The translations under genes and the position numbers were made by a program. Below are positions 57,677 to 64,000 of a DNA stretch of 64,000 nt, one piece after another. This stretch comes from Fibrobacter sp. (GTDB taxonomy: Bacteria > Fibrobacterota > Fibrobacteria > Fibrobacterales > Fibrobacteraceae), in NCBI GenBank assembly GCA_017649565.1, contig JAGCGO010000080.1:1-64000 (forward strand), given 5' to 3'. The number at the start of each line of letters is the position of its first letter. Positions within the stretch are counted from its first letter, which is position 1. The notes beneath the pieces are model-generated. The model was not told the origin of the DNA. It saw nothing but the letters and a program-made list of their open reading frames with translations, and made no database searches.

Positions 57677-58071
57677 GCGAACTGAAAGCGTACACATCTG
57701 TAGACATTGAAGAAATGGACAACGCAAAATTATATCGTGATAATAGACTTCAATGCACCAGGGTTTACCTCAAGTCCGAAGCCGACAAGGTGATTGCTGA
57801 GAAGGATGCGAGGATTGCTGAATTAAAAAAAGAGCGAGACTGGTTGGCAAAAGATAGGGCGCAAGCCTACGATGACCTCGAAAAAAGAGCGCAGTTAAAT
57901 ATCAAGCAAGAAGAGTCTATTCGCCATCAGAAGTACAAGCGGTGCTTGGCGATGGCGAGGTGGTGCAGAGAGTGTTCCTGGAGCAAGTGTGTCGAGAATG
58001 TTGATTTTTATTACAAGTGGTATAACAGATGGCTTGAACTTGCAGAGAAATTCAAACCTAACAAGGAGTAA
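57673..58071 (+). CDS. Coiled-coil protein with Cys/Trp-rich C-terminus
   Basis: 132 residues from [20 protein letters not shown] (ATGA overlap upstream). A coiled coil (residues 33-80: DKVIAEKDARIAELKKERDW) is followed by CLAMARWCRECSWSKCVENV, four Cys that may bind metal, and FYYKWYNRWLELAEKF. Unknown function. Confidence 0.6.
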   Translation: MSELKAYTSVDIEEMDNAKLYRDNRLQCTRVYLKSEADKVIAEKDARIAELKKERDWLAKDRAQAYDDLEKRAQLNIKQEESIRHQKYKRCLAMARWCRECSWSKCVENVDFYYKWYNRWLELAEKFKPNKE

Positions 58072-58074
58072 TAT

Positions 58075-58344
58075 ATGATCGTGAAAAAAGTTGATTTGGA
58101 ACAGAAAGAGTGGTCTAAACAAAGAGTGACAATCGAACTCTCTTATAGTGAACTTTCCACAATTTGCAACTTGATTGCGAAAATGGAAATGAAACGTGCA
58201 GAAGATTACAACTTGAAGTATGAATTTGCCTGCCTTCACGATTTCTGCCACGATTGTGGGATTAAGACAACACTCATTCCCAAGCACATTTGGCCTAAAT
58301 TGGCTGAAGAAGCCGAGAAATTCAAGGAGGCGAACGATGAATAA
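58075..58344 (+). CDS. Hypothetical protein
   Basis: 89 residues starting MIVKKVDLEQKEWSKQRVTI. Helical, with CLHDFCHDCGIK (three Cys, two His) as a possible metal site. Overlaps the HNH gene by 8 nt. Not recognised. Confidence 0.6.
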   Translation: MIVKKVDLEQKEWSKQRVTIELSYSELSTICNLIAKMEMKRAEDYNLKYEFACLHDFCHDCGIKTTLIPKHIWPKLAEEAEKFKEANDE

Positions 58345-58705
58345 AAAGACCCGTAAAATTGTCTACGAAAAATATGGAGGTCGCTGTGCATACTGTGGGC
58401 AGCCGATAGAGATGAAGGATATGCAGGTAGACCATATCGTTCCTATCGCAAGAGGCCATTCGGACGCACTTATGAAAGCAAATAATATTGAACGTGGAAC
58501 TGAGAACATAGATAATTACAACCCTGCTTGCCGTGCCTGCAACTTTAGAAAAGGGATGCTTGACATTGAAGAATTCCGAGAAGCGCTAATGCATGGAATA
58601 GATGTTCTGGAAAGGAACTTTACATATCGCCTAATGATGAGGTACGGACTAATCGTAAAACGTGAGCCAAGAACGATAAAATTCTTTTTTGAGGCGCTTA
58701 GATGA
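58337..58705 (+). CDS. HNH endonuclease
   Basis: 122 residues. CAYCGQPIEMKDMQVDHIVP and NPACRACNFRKG give the two zinc pairs and the D-H of the HNH motif (third N in NIDNYN). GGAGG lies 6 nt upstream of the ATG. Could be a homing-type or host-directed nuclease, or assist packaging, though it is far from terminase. Confidence 0.85.
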   Translation: MNKKTRKIVYEKYGGRCAYCGQPIEMKDMQVDHIVPIARGHSDALMKANNIERGTENIDNYNPACRACNFRKGMLDIEEFREALMHGIDVLERNFTYRLMMRYGLIVKREPRTIKFFFEALR

Positions 58706-58887
58706 TAGTACACTATGACCAAGACAAGCGCAAGGACCTTGTCTTCACGATTCAGGAGGTCGACGCCGGACACGTCGAAATCATAATAGACCAGCAACGG
58801 CCCCCGTGCGGGGATTTTCAGCAGGTAGGGCACTATTCCGTGCCGGTCCCGGAAGAACCCGCAGAGATTTTCACAATCAAAAGATAA
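58702..58887 (+). CDS. Small hypothetical protein
   Basis: 61 residues (MIVHYDQDKRKDLVFTIQEV, beta-rich, ending EPAEIFTIKR). ATGA overlap with the HNH gene supports translation. Function unknown. Confidence 0.6.
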   Translation: MIVHYDQDKRKDLVFTIQEVDAGHVEIIIDQQRPPCGDFQQVGHYSVPVPEEPAEIFTIKR

Positions 58888-58914
58888 CCGCCCATAGGGC
58901 AAAGGAAACAAACC

Positions 58915-59202
58915 ATGTGTGAAGAAAACAAGAACAACGAAAAAAAAGAAATTCCGGAAAACCTGTTCGAATAGCTGAACAGCCTTCGCAAAAAGCGCGA
59001 GGATACACCGAGCGAGAAAATCCTGAAGATCGCGCTCGAACGCGACAAGGTGTATGACCGTTGCAAGTCCTTGAGCGCAGAAATCAAGGAAGTGAAGGAA
59101 AAGAACCAGGACTACAGCTTCCTCACGATCCAGTTCAACCACATGGACGATTACAAGAAAGTCCTCGGCGACCAGATCAAGAAACTCATCGACGAAACCT
59201 AA
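58915..59202 (+). pseudogene. Coiled-coil protein gene interrupted by an in-frame TAG
   Basis: Starts MCEENKNNEKKEIPENLFE, then TAG at 58972-58974, then LNSLRKKREDTPSEKILKIA and on to DQIKKLIDET with stop at 59200-59202. Codon quality and coiled-coil pattern continue smoothly across the stop, so the ancestor was about 95 residues with Glu or Gln at codon 20. TAG is used as a normal stop elsewhere in this genome, so reassignment is unlikely. It lies 7 nt before tRNA-like element B. Confidence 0.65.
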
Positions 59203-59209
59203 AACCACA

Positions 59210-59340
59210 TCGGCTGTAGCTTAATTGGTTAAAGCGCGGCTATACCCGAATATCGGTTCGACTCCGATGAAAGAAGGTGTTAAACGGTTACACGCGGGAA
59301 GAAGGTGCCGAAGGTTGCGGGTTCGACTCCCGCCAGCCGC
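59210..59340 (+). ncRNA. tRNA-like RNA B with a second T-arm and D-arm
   Basis: Acceptor TCGGCTG/CAGCCGC (six of seven pairs; 59210-59216/59334-59340), D-arm GCTT...AAGC (59219-59235), stem CGGC/GCCG (59237-59240/59307-59310), variable AAGGTT, T-arm GCGGG-TTCGACT-CCCGC (59317-59333). Between the stem halves lie a second T-arm ATCGG-TTCGACT-CCGAT (59252-59268) and a second D-arm GTGT-TAAACGGTT-ACAC (59277-59293). Same order and spacing as element A, sharing CACGCG and GGAAGAAGGT. No CCA encoded. Confidence 0.65.
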
Positions 59341-59364
59341 CTACTCAAAACAAAGGAAAACACA

Positions 59365-59670
59365 ATGGCAATAGAATTACACCACCTCAACACGCACGGG
59401 ATGATGGAGCAGGCAGGCAAAGTATTGGACGGCGTTGTGCGCCTCAAGGCACGCATCGCGGAGCTGGAAGAAGAACGCCGCTGGCGCAAGTTCAGCGAGG
59501 AAAAGCCGAAAGAAAAGCAGTGGATTCTTGTGCATTACCCTAATCACTCAAACTTCACTACTGGCGTAGAAGTGCGCCGTTGGGATGAAGGTTGCAAGTA
59601 CGATGTTGAAGTGCAAGAAATCTATGACAAGTGGATGCCGCTGCCGTCGGCTCCGAAGGAGGAAAAATGA
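59365..59670 (+). CDS. DUF551 family protein
   Basis: 101 residues. A coiled N-terminus (GKVLDGVVRLKARIAELEEE) followed by KFSEEKPKEKQWILVHYPNH and YDKWMPLPSAPKEE, the conserved W...H-W-x-PLPxxP frame of DUF551. AAAGGA lies 7 nt before the ATG. DUF551 genes are common in phage accessory regions; role unknown. Confidence 0.75.
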   Translation: MAIELHHLNTHGMMEQAGKVLDGVVRLKARIAELEEERRWRKFSEEKPKEKQWILVHYPNHSNFTTGVEVRRWDEGCKYDVEVQEIYDKWMPLPSAPKEEK

Positions 59671-59978
59671 AGACGACAACCAATAACGACAAAAACTACT
59701 ACCGCCTAAAAGACAACATCGACTGGGTTGGTGATAAAAAATACAACCGCATCGTCTACAGAACCTGGTGGATGATTGCCGTGAACCTGTTGCTGAAAAT
59801 CCTGCAACCGTTCACGCACGATCCGTTCCTGGTAAATGTCGAAAGCGAAATGGACGATGAAGGAAATCCGCACTTCATCCGCTATTGCTTTAGAAGGACT
59901 CATCTTGACGACAGATACTTTGAACGAATCAAGAGTTCATTCCTATCCAGACGATATGCAGAGAGGTACTACGAATGA
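59667..59978 (+). CDS. Hypothetical protein with one membrane-like segment
   Basis: 103 residues. Residues 33-50 (TWWMIAVNLLLKILQPF) are hydrophobic and may associate with membrane; the rest is charged. GGAGG lies 6 nt upstream; ATGA overlaps. Not identified. Confidence 0.6.
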   Translation: MKTTTNNDKNYYRLKDNIDWVGDKKYNRIVYRTWWMIAVNLLLKILQPFTHDPFLVNVESEMDDEGNPHFIRYCFRRTHLDDRYFERIKSSFLSRRYAERYYE

Positions 59979-60319
59979 AAACGCTCACGCTGTCGCTTAA
60001 AAAGCAATGGTTCGACATGATCAAGGCCGGAATCAAGAAGGAGGAATATCGAGAATGCTCCGAACACTGGATTGCAAGATTCCAAAAGTTATGCTCATAC
60101 TTTGAATATTTCCACGCCGCACCCCATAACAATGTCATGCGGTCATGTAGCGGACTGAATGTTGACCGCCTCGTCTTTACCCTCGGCTACCCGAAAGCAG
60201 GAGACACCGAGCGCAGGATCACGTTCAAGAACCCGAAAATCCGCATCGGCACGGGCCGCCCCGAATGGGGCGCGGAGCCGGGAAAACGGTATTTCGTGAT
60301 TAGCTGGGACAAGGAGTAA
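59975..60319 (+). CDS. ASCH-domain protein
   Basis: 114 residues. LTLSLKKQWFDMIKAGIKKE, YRECSEHWIARF, RLVFTLGYPKAGDTERRITF and GKRYFVISW match the ASCH/PUA-like beta-barrel found in phage operons, thought to bind RNA or modified nucleotides. Overlaps its upstream neighbour by four bases. Confidence 0.7.
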   Translation: MKTLTLSLKKQWFDMIKAGIKKEEYRECSEHWIARFQKLCSYFEYFHAAPHNNVMRSCSGLNVDRLVFTLGYPKAGDTERRITFKNPKIRIGTGRPEWGAEPGKRYFVISWDKE

Positions 60320-60321
60320 CG

Positions 60322-60546
60322 ATGGACGGAATTGAAACATTGCCGTATGACGAAAAACGCGTAATTGCTGGAATAGTGTGTCAAACTTGCGGAACTATGA
60401 TGAGCATACATAGAGGCCGATTCCCGATTTGCGACGACTGCATGAAGGACTTGCGCGAAATCATCAAGGAAAGAAGACTCGAAAAGGAAAAGGCTGAATT
60501 CAAGATGAAAGTGAAAGAACGATGTGCTGAACTGGAGAGGAAATAA
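60322..60546 (+). CDS. Small zinc-ribbon protein
   Basis: 74 residues. CQTCGTMMSIHRGRFPICDD with DC-M gives a C-x2-C...C-x2-C zinc ribbon, then a charged helix. Stop shares bases with the next start. Probable nucleic-acid or protein binder. Confidence 0.65.
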   Translation: MDGIETLPYDEKRVIAGIVCQTCGTMMSIHRGRFPICDDCMKDLREIIKERRLEKEKAEFKMKVKERCAELERK

Positions 60547-61067
60547 TGATGTTCTATCTATGCTTTTTCGTAGGCTGGGTTATAGGAATCTTCTCGGCGG
60601 TCATGCTCATTTACCTTGTACGCAGGGAGACTGAATCCGTGGCCGACGGCGAAATGGTGTGCGGCAAGGAAAATCCCGTGAGATGGTCCGAAACATTCTA
60701 CGTCGAGGTCGCTACGGGCAAATACCATTTTGCGGGCGACCTCATAAAAGAATACGGACGGCAAAAGCTCTGCAAGCTCCTTTCCGAGGGGAAGTTCGTC
60801 GCCGAGGTTCGTTGTGAAAAAATGCAGGAGGGGATGATGGCTGAAATAACATTCAACTCGATGGATGATGATAGATGGTACGACCAGGACTACGTTCTGT
60901 TACTCATAGAAAATACCGTTCATGAAGCAACTTACGAACGTAGCAGAGGATGGTTCTACCTATTCAATCATTGGAATTTTGAAGGGAAAGACGGTTTAGA
61001 TGAACACATAATGTTGGATGACGAACGTCTTAAAGGATGGGCTTACTGCAATATGGAGAAAGCGTGA
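60546..61067 (+). CDS. Membrane-anchored hypothetical protein, possibly composite
   Basis: 173 residues. MMFYLCFFVGWVIGIFSAVM is a transmembrane helix like those of DUF3789 mini-proteins, which are usually free. A soluble part follows (NPVRWSETFYVEVATGKYHF). At 60836 an AGGAGGGG precedes ATGATGGCTG, so MMAEITFNSMDDDRWYDQDY may also start alone. Likely a fusion of two small phage genes. Confidence 0.55.
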   Translation: MMFYLCFFVGWVIGIFSAVMLIYLVRRETESVADGEMVCGKENPVRWSETFYVEVATGKYHFAGDLIKEYGRQKLCKLLSEGKFVAEVRCEKMQEGMMAEITFNSMDDDRWYDQDYVLLLIENTVHEATYERSRGWFYLFNHWNFEGKDGLDEHIMLDDERLKGWAYCNMEKA

Positions 61068-61351
61068 TTAACCTAACCAAAAGTAAAGTGTTGAATTATG
61101 TAGAGAAAGCGTTGAGCGAACAAACGACTTTATACTATGGCTGTCAAACGCCTAAATGGATTAGAGAAAAGACTGACGCAAAGGCAGGAGATACCGTAAC
61201 AGTCTACGGAATACCTAAAAAAGAAAAGACAAAGCCGTATCAGCATAAAGAAGAAAGGTATGCAATTATCAGTAGGAAACGTGTCTACAATGGAACGCTA
61301 CTTCTATTTGACGGAAACAAATGGTTTAGACTAGATGGAGGGAAAGCATGA
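61064..61351 (+). CDS. Hypothetical protein
   Basis: 95 residues from GTG 61064 (GTGA overlap, GGAG upstream): MINLTKSKVLNYVEKALSEQ, then a beta-rich part (GDTVTVYGIPKK, RYAIISRKRVYNGTLLLF). The first 17 bases after the start match those of the next gene. Not recognised. Confidence 0.6.
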   Translation: MINLTKSKVLNYVEKALSEQTTLYYGCQTPKWIREKTDAKAGDTVTVYGIPKKEKTKPYQHKEERYAIISRKRVYNGTLLLFDGNKWFRLDGGKA

Positions 61352-61575
61352 TTAACCTAACCAAACACCAGTACAAAATATGCGAGGCAGTAGCCCTCGG
61401 CCTCACCCACTACTACATGGGAAAGAACGACAGGCGCAAACTTACCGAGGAAGAGCGCAAGCAGGCAGAGTTACTCTTGCCCGTACTCCCGAAGGGATGG
61501 TTCATGGAAGAACAGGAATGGATGGCGGTAGTCCAGGCGGAAAAGAGACGTCAATCGAAAAGGAAGAAACTATGA
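61348..61575 (+). CDS. Hypothetical protein
   Basis: 75 residues: MINLTKHQYKICEAVALGLT, then basic KNDRRKLTEEERKQAELLLP and KRRQSKRKKL. ATGA-coupled upstream. Shares its first six residues and their exact DNA with the previous gene, pointing to duplication of a start region. Confidence 0.6.
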   Translation: MINLTKHQYKICEAVALGLTHYYMGKNDRRKLTEEERKQAELLLPVLPKGWFMEEQEWMAVVQAEKRRQSKRKKL

Positions 61576-61775
61576 TAGATAGACTTATCACGTACATGTT
61601 CATTGCGTTAGCCACATACTCCTCCGCCGCATACATTTTTGTCGGAGAAGACAAGGCGCTCTTTTTCGCGCTTTGGTGCTTTACCATGCTCGAAATACGC
61701 TCCATGAAGATGCCGAAAATATACATCGGTATCGAGAAGGAAGAAAAACAGGAGGAACGCAAGGATGACACCTGA
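61572..61775 (+). CDS. Small membrane protein
   Basis: 67 residues; LITYMFIALATYSSAAYIFV and ALFFALWCFTMLEI make two membrane helices, followed by an acidic-basic tail. ATG overlaps the upstream stop by four bases. Unknown role. Confidence 0.6.
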   Translation: MIDRLITYMFIALATYSSAAYIFVGEDKALFFALWCFTMLEIRSMKMPKIYIGIEKEEKQEERKDDT

Positions 61776-62049
61776 CGAACTCGTGACATGCAACGACCTT
61801 GAGCGAATGAAAGAATCTATACTCAAGGCCATGGAAGCCATGCTCCACCCAGCCGAACCGTACCTTTCTTTCGAACAGGCCGTTGTATACATCAAGACGA
61901 CCGAGCGCTCTCTCGCCGACCGCGTAAGGGCACGTGAAATACCCCACATCAAGGACGGAAAGTTCACGAAGTTCAAGCGCGAAGACCTGGACGCCTACAT
62001 GGAATCGCGACGCGTGATGCCCATCGAAGAGCTACGGAGGGCCGTATAG
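61765..62049 (+). CDS. Excisionase-family helix-turn-helix protein
   Basis: 94 residues. LSFEQAVVYIKTTERSLADR, VRAREIPHIKDGKFTKFKRE and DLDAYMESRRV form the HTH_17/excisionase layout (winged helix with 'IP-x-x-K-x-G' turn). The N-terminal helix may mediate dimerisation. Candidate Xis or early regulator; a second such protein lies at 56044. Confidence 0.7.
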   Translation: MTPDELVTCNDLERMKESILKAMEAMLHPAEPYLSFEQAVVYIKTTERSLADRVRAREIPHIKDGKFTKFKREDLDAYMESRRVMPIEELRRAV

Positions 62050-62053
62050 ACCT

Positions 62054-62913
62054 ATGGCAGCGACGGCTGAAAAAGAATTGCTGGGGCTCCGTTCCAGGGC
62101 TTCCGACGAAATCGCCAAGAGACTCCGCTCGATCCACGACAGGGACTACTACTCCGTTCTCGGGGACTTCTTCGAGGCATCGGCGATTTCCGTCAAGAAC
62201 GCGGTAGACCTGAACGACCGCGAGGTCTACGAGAAGCGCTTCGCCGACATCGCGAAATCTTACGGCGATAAGGGCATGAAGATTTTTGCGGAGTGCCTGT
62301 CGCTGTTCGCCGGAGAAATAAACGACGCCATCCACGGCAACGCCATGTTCCGCGACTTCGCGGGAGAGTTATACATGGCGAGCGGAACGAACTCGAAAGG
62401 GCTCGGGCAGTTCTTCACGCCTTACCACGTTTCGCGAATGATGGCAGAATGCAACCTTTAAAAGGACCGTTTCATCAGCGAAATAGAAGAGAATCCAGAC
62501 CGAGTCATAACATTCTACGAGCCTACGTGCGGAGCCGGTGGACTCATGGTGGCCGCCATCGACGTGATGCACGCGGCAGGCATAAACTATGCTCACAACA
62601 TGTTCATCGACTGCGGAGACATAGACCGCGCTGCTTCCACATGAGCTACCTCACGCTGTCGCTCCTTGGCGCACCGGCCGTAGTTCGTCTTGGCGACGCG
62701 CTCGCCATGAAGTATCACCGGGCATGGTTCACCCCGGCGTACATATTCAACTGGCCACACTTCAAGAAGGAACTGAACGGAGGCAAGCTGGACTCCTACC
62801 CCGTCACGCCCACCAAGCACGCGAACCCCGATAACAAGGTAGAGACCGAAAAGATTGGATCGTCGCCATTGACACCTACGATGGACGCAAACGGACAGTA
62901 CAGCCTTTTCTAA
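62054..62913 (+). pseudogene. N6-adenine DNA methylase, broken by a TAA and a frameshift
   Basis: Frame 1: MAATAEKELLGLRSRASDEI through NSKGLGQFFTPYHVSRMMAE, the N-terminal type I-like methylase pattern, to TAA at 62459. Reading on in the same frame: FISEIEENPDRVITFYEPTC-GAGGLM, the SAM-binding motif, and FIDCGDIDR. Near 62630 one base is missing, after which CFHMSYLTLSLLGAPAVVRL and WFTPAYIFNWPHF continue in frame 1 of the coordinates to 62913. Two independent lesions suggest decay or sequence errors. Would modify phage DNA if intact. Confidence 0.75.
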
Positions 62914-62928
62914 AGAAGGACTTCAGCC

Positions 62929-63306
62929 ATGACTGAACTTGATAAAAGATTTGAAAATTTCCTTGATTTTGTAAAAGACGCTCCTGGTTACGTGAAAGAA
63001 AACTTGATGTGCTACTATTACCACAACACTTCCGCGTGTAGACTATGCCCGAAGGAAGATTGCAAGGCAAGAGAACCTAGGCCCGTTGCGGAGCAGACCG
63101 TAGACCCTTCCGAATTAGCGGAATACGTCGTAAGGATCGATGAATATTCTTTGTTCGCAGTTCCTAACCCGAAGGTAAACTTCAATCTGTTCGAGTACGT
63201 TATAAATCAACTAGGCCGTGGAGAATATGTCAAGCTCTTTACAGAAAGATGCCAGTACACGGAAGAAGACAAGAAAGCCGTTGTCCGAAAATTCCGCGGG
63301 GAATAG
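62929..63306 (+). CDS. Hypothetical protein with Cys cluster
   Basis: 125 residues. Residues 28-48 (CYYYHNTSACRLCPKEDCKA) hold four Cys and a His, a likely zinc site. The rest is helical-acidic, with no family recognised. Short gap to the next gene. Confidence 0.65.
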   Translation: MTELDKRFENFLDFVKDAPGYVKENLMCYYYHNTSACRLCPKEDCKAREPRPVAEQTVDPSELAEYVVRIDEYSLFAVPNPKVNFNLFEYVINQLGRGEYVKLFTERCQYTEEDKKAVVRKFRGE

Positions 63307-63310
63307 ACGC

Positions 63311-63478
63311 ATGGAACAAGTGACGTTCACGACGCAAGATTTTCAACTTATGCTGGAATCGCTCATCGAGCACCAGCACAAGCTATACGACCGTTCGTAC
63401 CTGTGGAAAAGGATGGCGAAGGGGCTTTCCATGCAGAAGAAAATCGAAATGTACGAGGAATTTGAGGAAATAGTTTAA
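63311..63478 (+). CDS. Small helical protein
   Basis: 55 residues (MEQVTFTTQDFQLMLESLIE to EMYEEFEEIV). Its TAA overlaps the next ATG. Charged helix, unknown function. Confidence 0.55.
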   Translation: MEQVTFTTQDFQLMLESLIEHQHKLYDRSYLWKRMAKGLSMQKKIEMYEEFEEIV

Positions 63479-63928
63479 TGAGCCTGCAAGACATAGCAAA
63501 AAAAAATGGCTGACGATTTTCAAGCCGAAATATTGCGGTTTGCCGACCAAAAGAAGACCAGGAGAGTCTATGTAACGAAATGGACGGAAAGCAAGAATTT
63601 CAGTATCAGAATCGGTCACAAGTGTTTCGCGTACAACGAAAGGGACCTTGCGTTCGATTTGTGCCGCCACATAAACAAGCGACAAGGCATTCTGAACGCA
63701 CGCGTGCAGATTATTGACTTCAAGAACATCGTTGACCTTTCGCAGGAAGAAATCGAGCGATTGAGATTTTATCCTGGATACAGGGAGGCGAAGGCCCTGT
63801 GGGACACGTTCAACGAATGCTGCTGCTGTGGCCGCATCGCTCCTGTCGTGCATGATTGTATAATGAAAGGAGAGAAGTCAAGGGCATGCGAAGATTGCCT
63901 GAACAAATACGCGAGGTTTAAGGTCTGA
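63478..63928 (+). CDS. Hypothetical Cys-rich protein; start disturbed by an A9 tract
   Basis: The coupled ATG at 63478 (TAATG) reads MSLQDIAKKNG and stops after an A9 run. With one A fewer it would continue MSLQDIAKKMADDFQAEILR and on. As given, translation must start at 63506 (MADDFQAEILRFADQKKTRR, 140 residues), which has no SD. C-terminal CCCCGRIAPVVHDCIMKGEK and CEDC are a zinc-binding cluster. Confidence 0.6.
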
Positions 63929-64000
63929 TGGAAAAGGTTTTCCCCACGATACTCATGGCCCTGGATTTCATCGCGGCTGTGCCGTATGTGTTCAAGGGCG
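63928..64000 (+). CDS. Small membrane protein, truncated by the window end
   Basis: MEKVFPTILMALDFIAAVPY-VFKG runs to the edge. It matches the start of short phage membrane proteins with two helices. ATG shares a base with the upstream TGA. Confidence 0.6.
   Translation, partial: MEKVFPTILMALDFIAAVPYVFKG

Noticed and set aside
57212-57727. Antisense ORF rich in KAGT repeats over the pentapeptide gene
   Set aside because: Reverse reading of the 15-bp tandem repeat; the plus-strand domain structure is clear.
58915-59202. Genome-wide TAG reassignment to an amino acid
   Set aside because: Terminase, gp10-like, annealing-protein and glycosyltransferase genes all end in TAG at sensible positions.

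Overview
The window is almost entirely a temperate, short-tailed (podovirus-type) bacteriophage or prophage. Its head and tail genes follow the P22 plan: P22-type portal, scaffold, coat protein with an inserted domain, gp4-like and gp10-like head-completion proteins, ejection proteins, then spikes and fibres. A tyrosine integrase, two repressor-like regulators and secreted cargo genes indicate lysogeny. No chromosomal housekeeping gene or rRNA is visible. Gene style, moderate GC content and small AT-rich regulatory gaps would fit a Gram-negative gut or rumen host of the Fibrobacter/Bacteroidota kind, but host identity is an inference only.

Layout. (1) 1-2747, plus strand: the 3' part of a DNA adenine methylase with a 9-bp tandem repeat, two small genes, a putative attP/arm-site region and the integrase. 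(2) 2856-38133, minus strand: the late block. Read in transcription order it runs from a phage sigma-70-like factor through terminase, a metallopeptidase-like protein, ADP-ribosyltransferase-like cargo, scaffold, coat, portal, head completion, ejection proteins, spike and fibres, to probable lysis genes. One small plus-strand cassette (25274-25893) is embedded after the coat gene. (3) 38271-45719, plus strand: an early operon with ParB-like protein, DUF3310, YkgJ cluster protein, glycosyltransferase and many tiny overlapping genes. (4) 45733-49760: the regulatory and lysogeny section with minus-strand repressors, two secreted 'moron' proteins, repeat-rich possible origin and a divergent promoter/operator. 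(5) 49759-64000, plus strand: a recombination module (coiled-coil protein, YqaJ-type exonuclease, annealing-protein candidate), tRNA-Met, HNH endonuclease, ASCH, DUF551, excisionase-like proteins and many small accessory genes, running out of the window. The plus-strand genes at both window ends would be contiguous if the genome is circular or was cut here.

How it may work together (inference): a host-type promoter (TTGACA-17-TATATT) drives the phage sigma factor at the head of the late block. At least 13 copies of an unusual box, TTTTATTCATA in the late-transcription direction, sit 7-140 nt (mostly 14-50) upstream of late genes, often directly after a terminator hairpin. I propose that this box is the late promoter and that the phage sigma factor reads it. 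Several late proteins share a short N-terminal 'NFLD[RK]' tag, including one ADP-ribosyltransferase-like protein and one HEXXH protein; this could be a capsid-loading signal for ejected effectors.

Other notable points: two approximately 130-nt RNAs that fold like a tRNA but carry a second T-arm and D-arm in the position of the anticodon loop; possible iterons near 48.05 kb; and several apparent indels at homopolymers (C4, G9, A5, A9) plus two nonsense codons. The indels could be phase variation, decay or assembly error.
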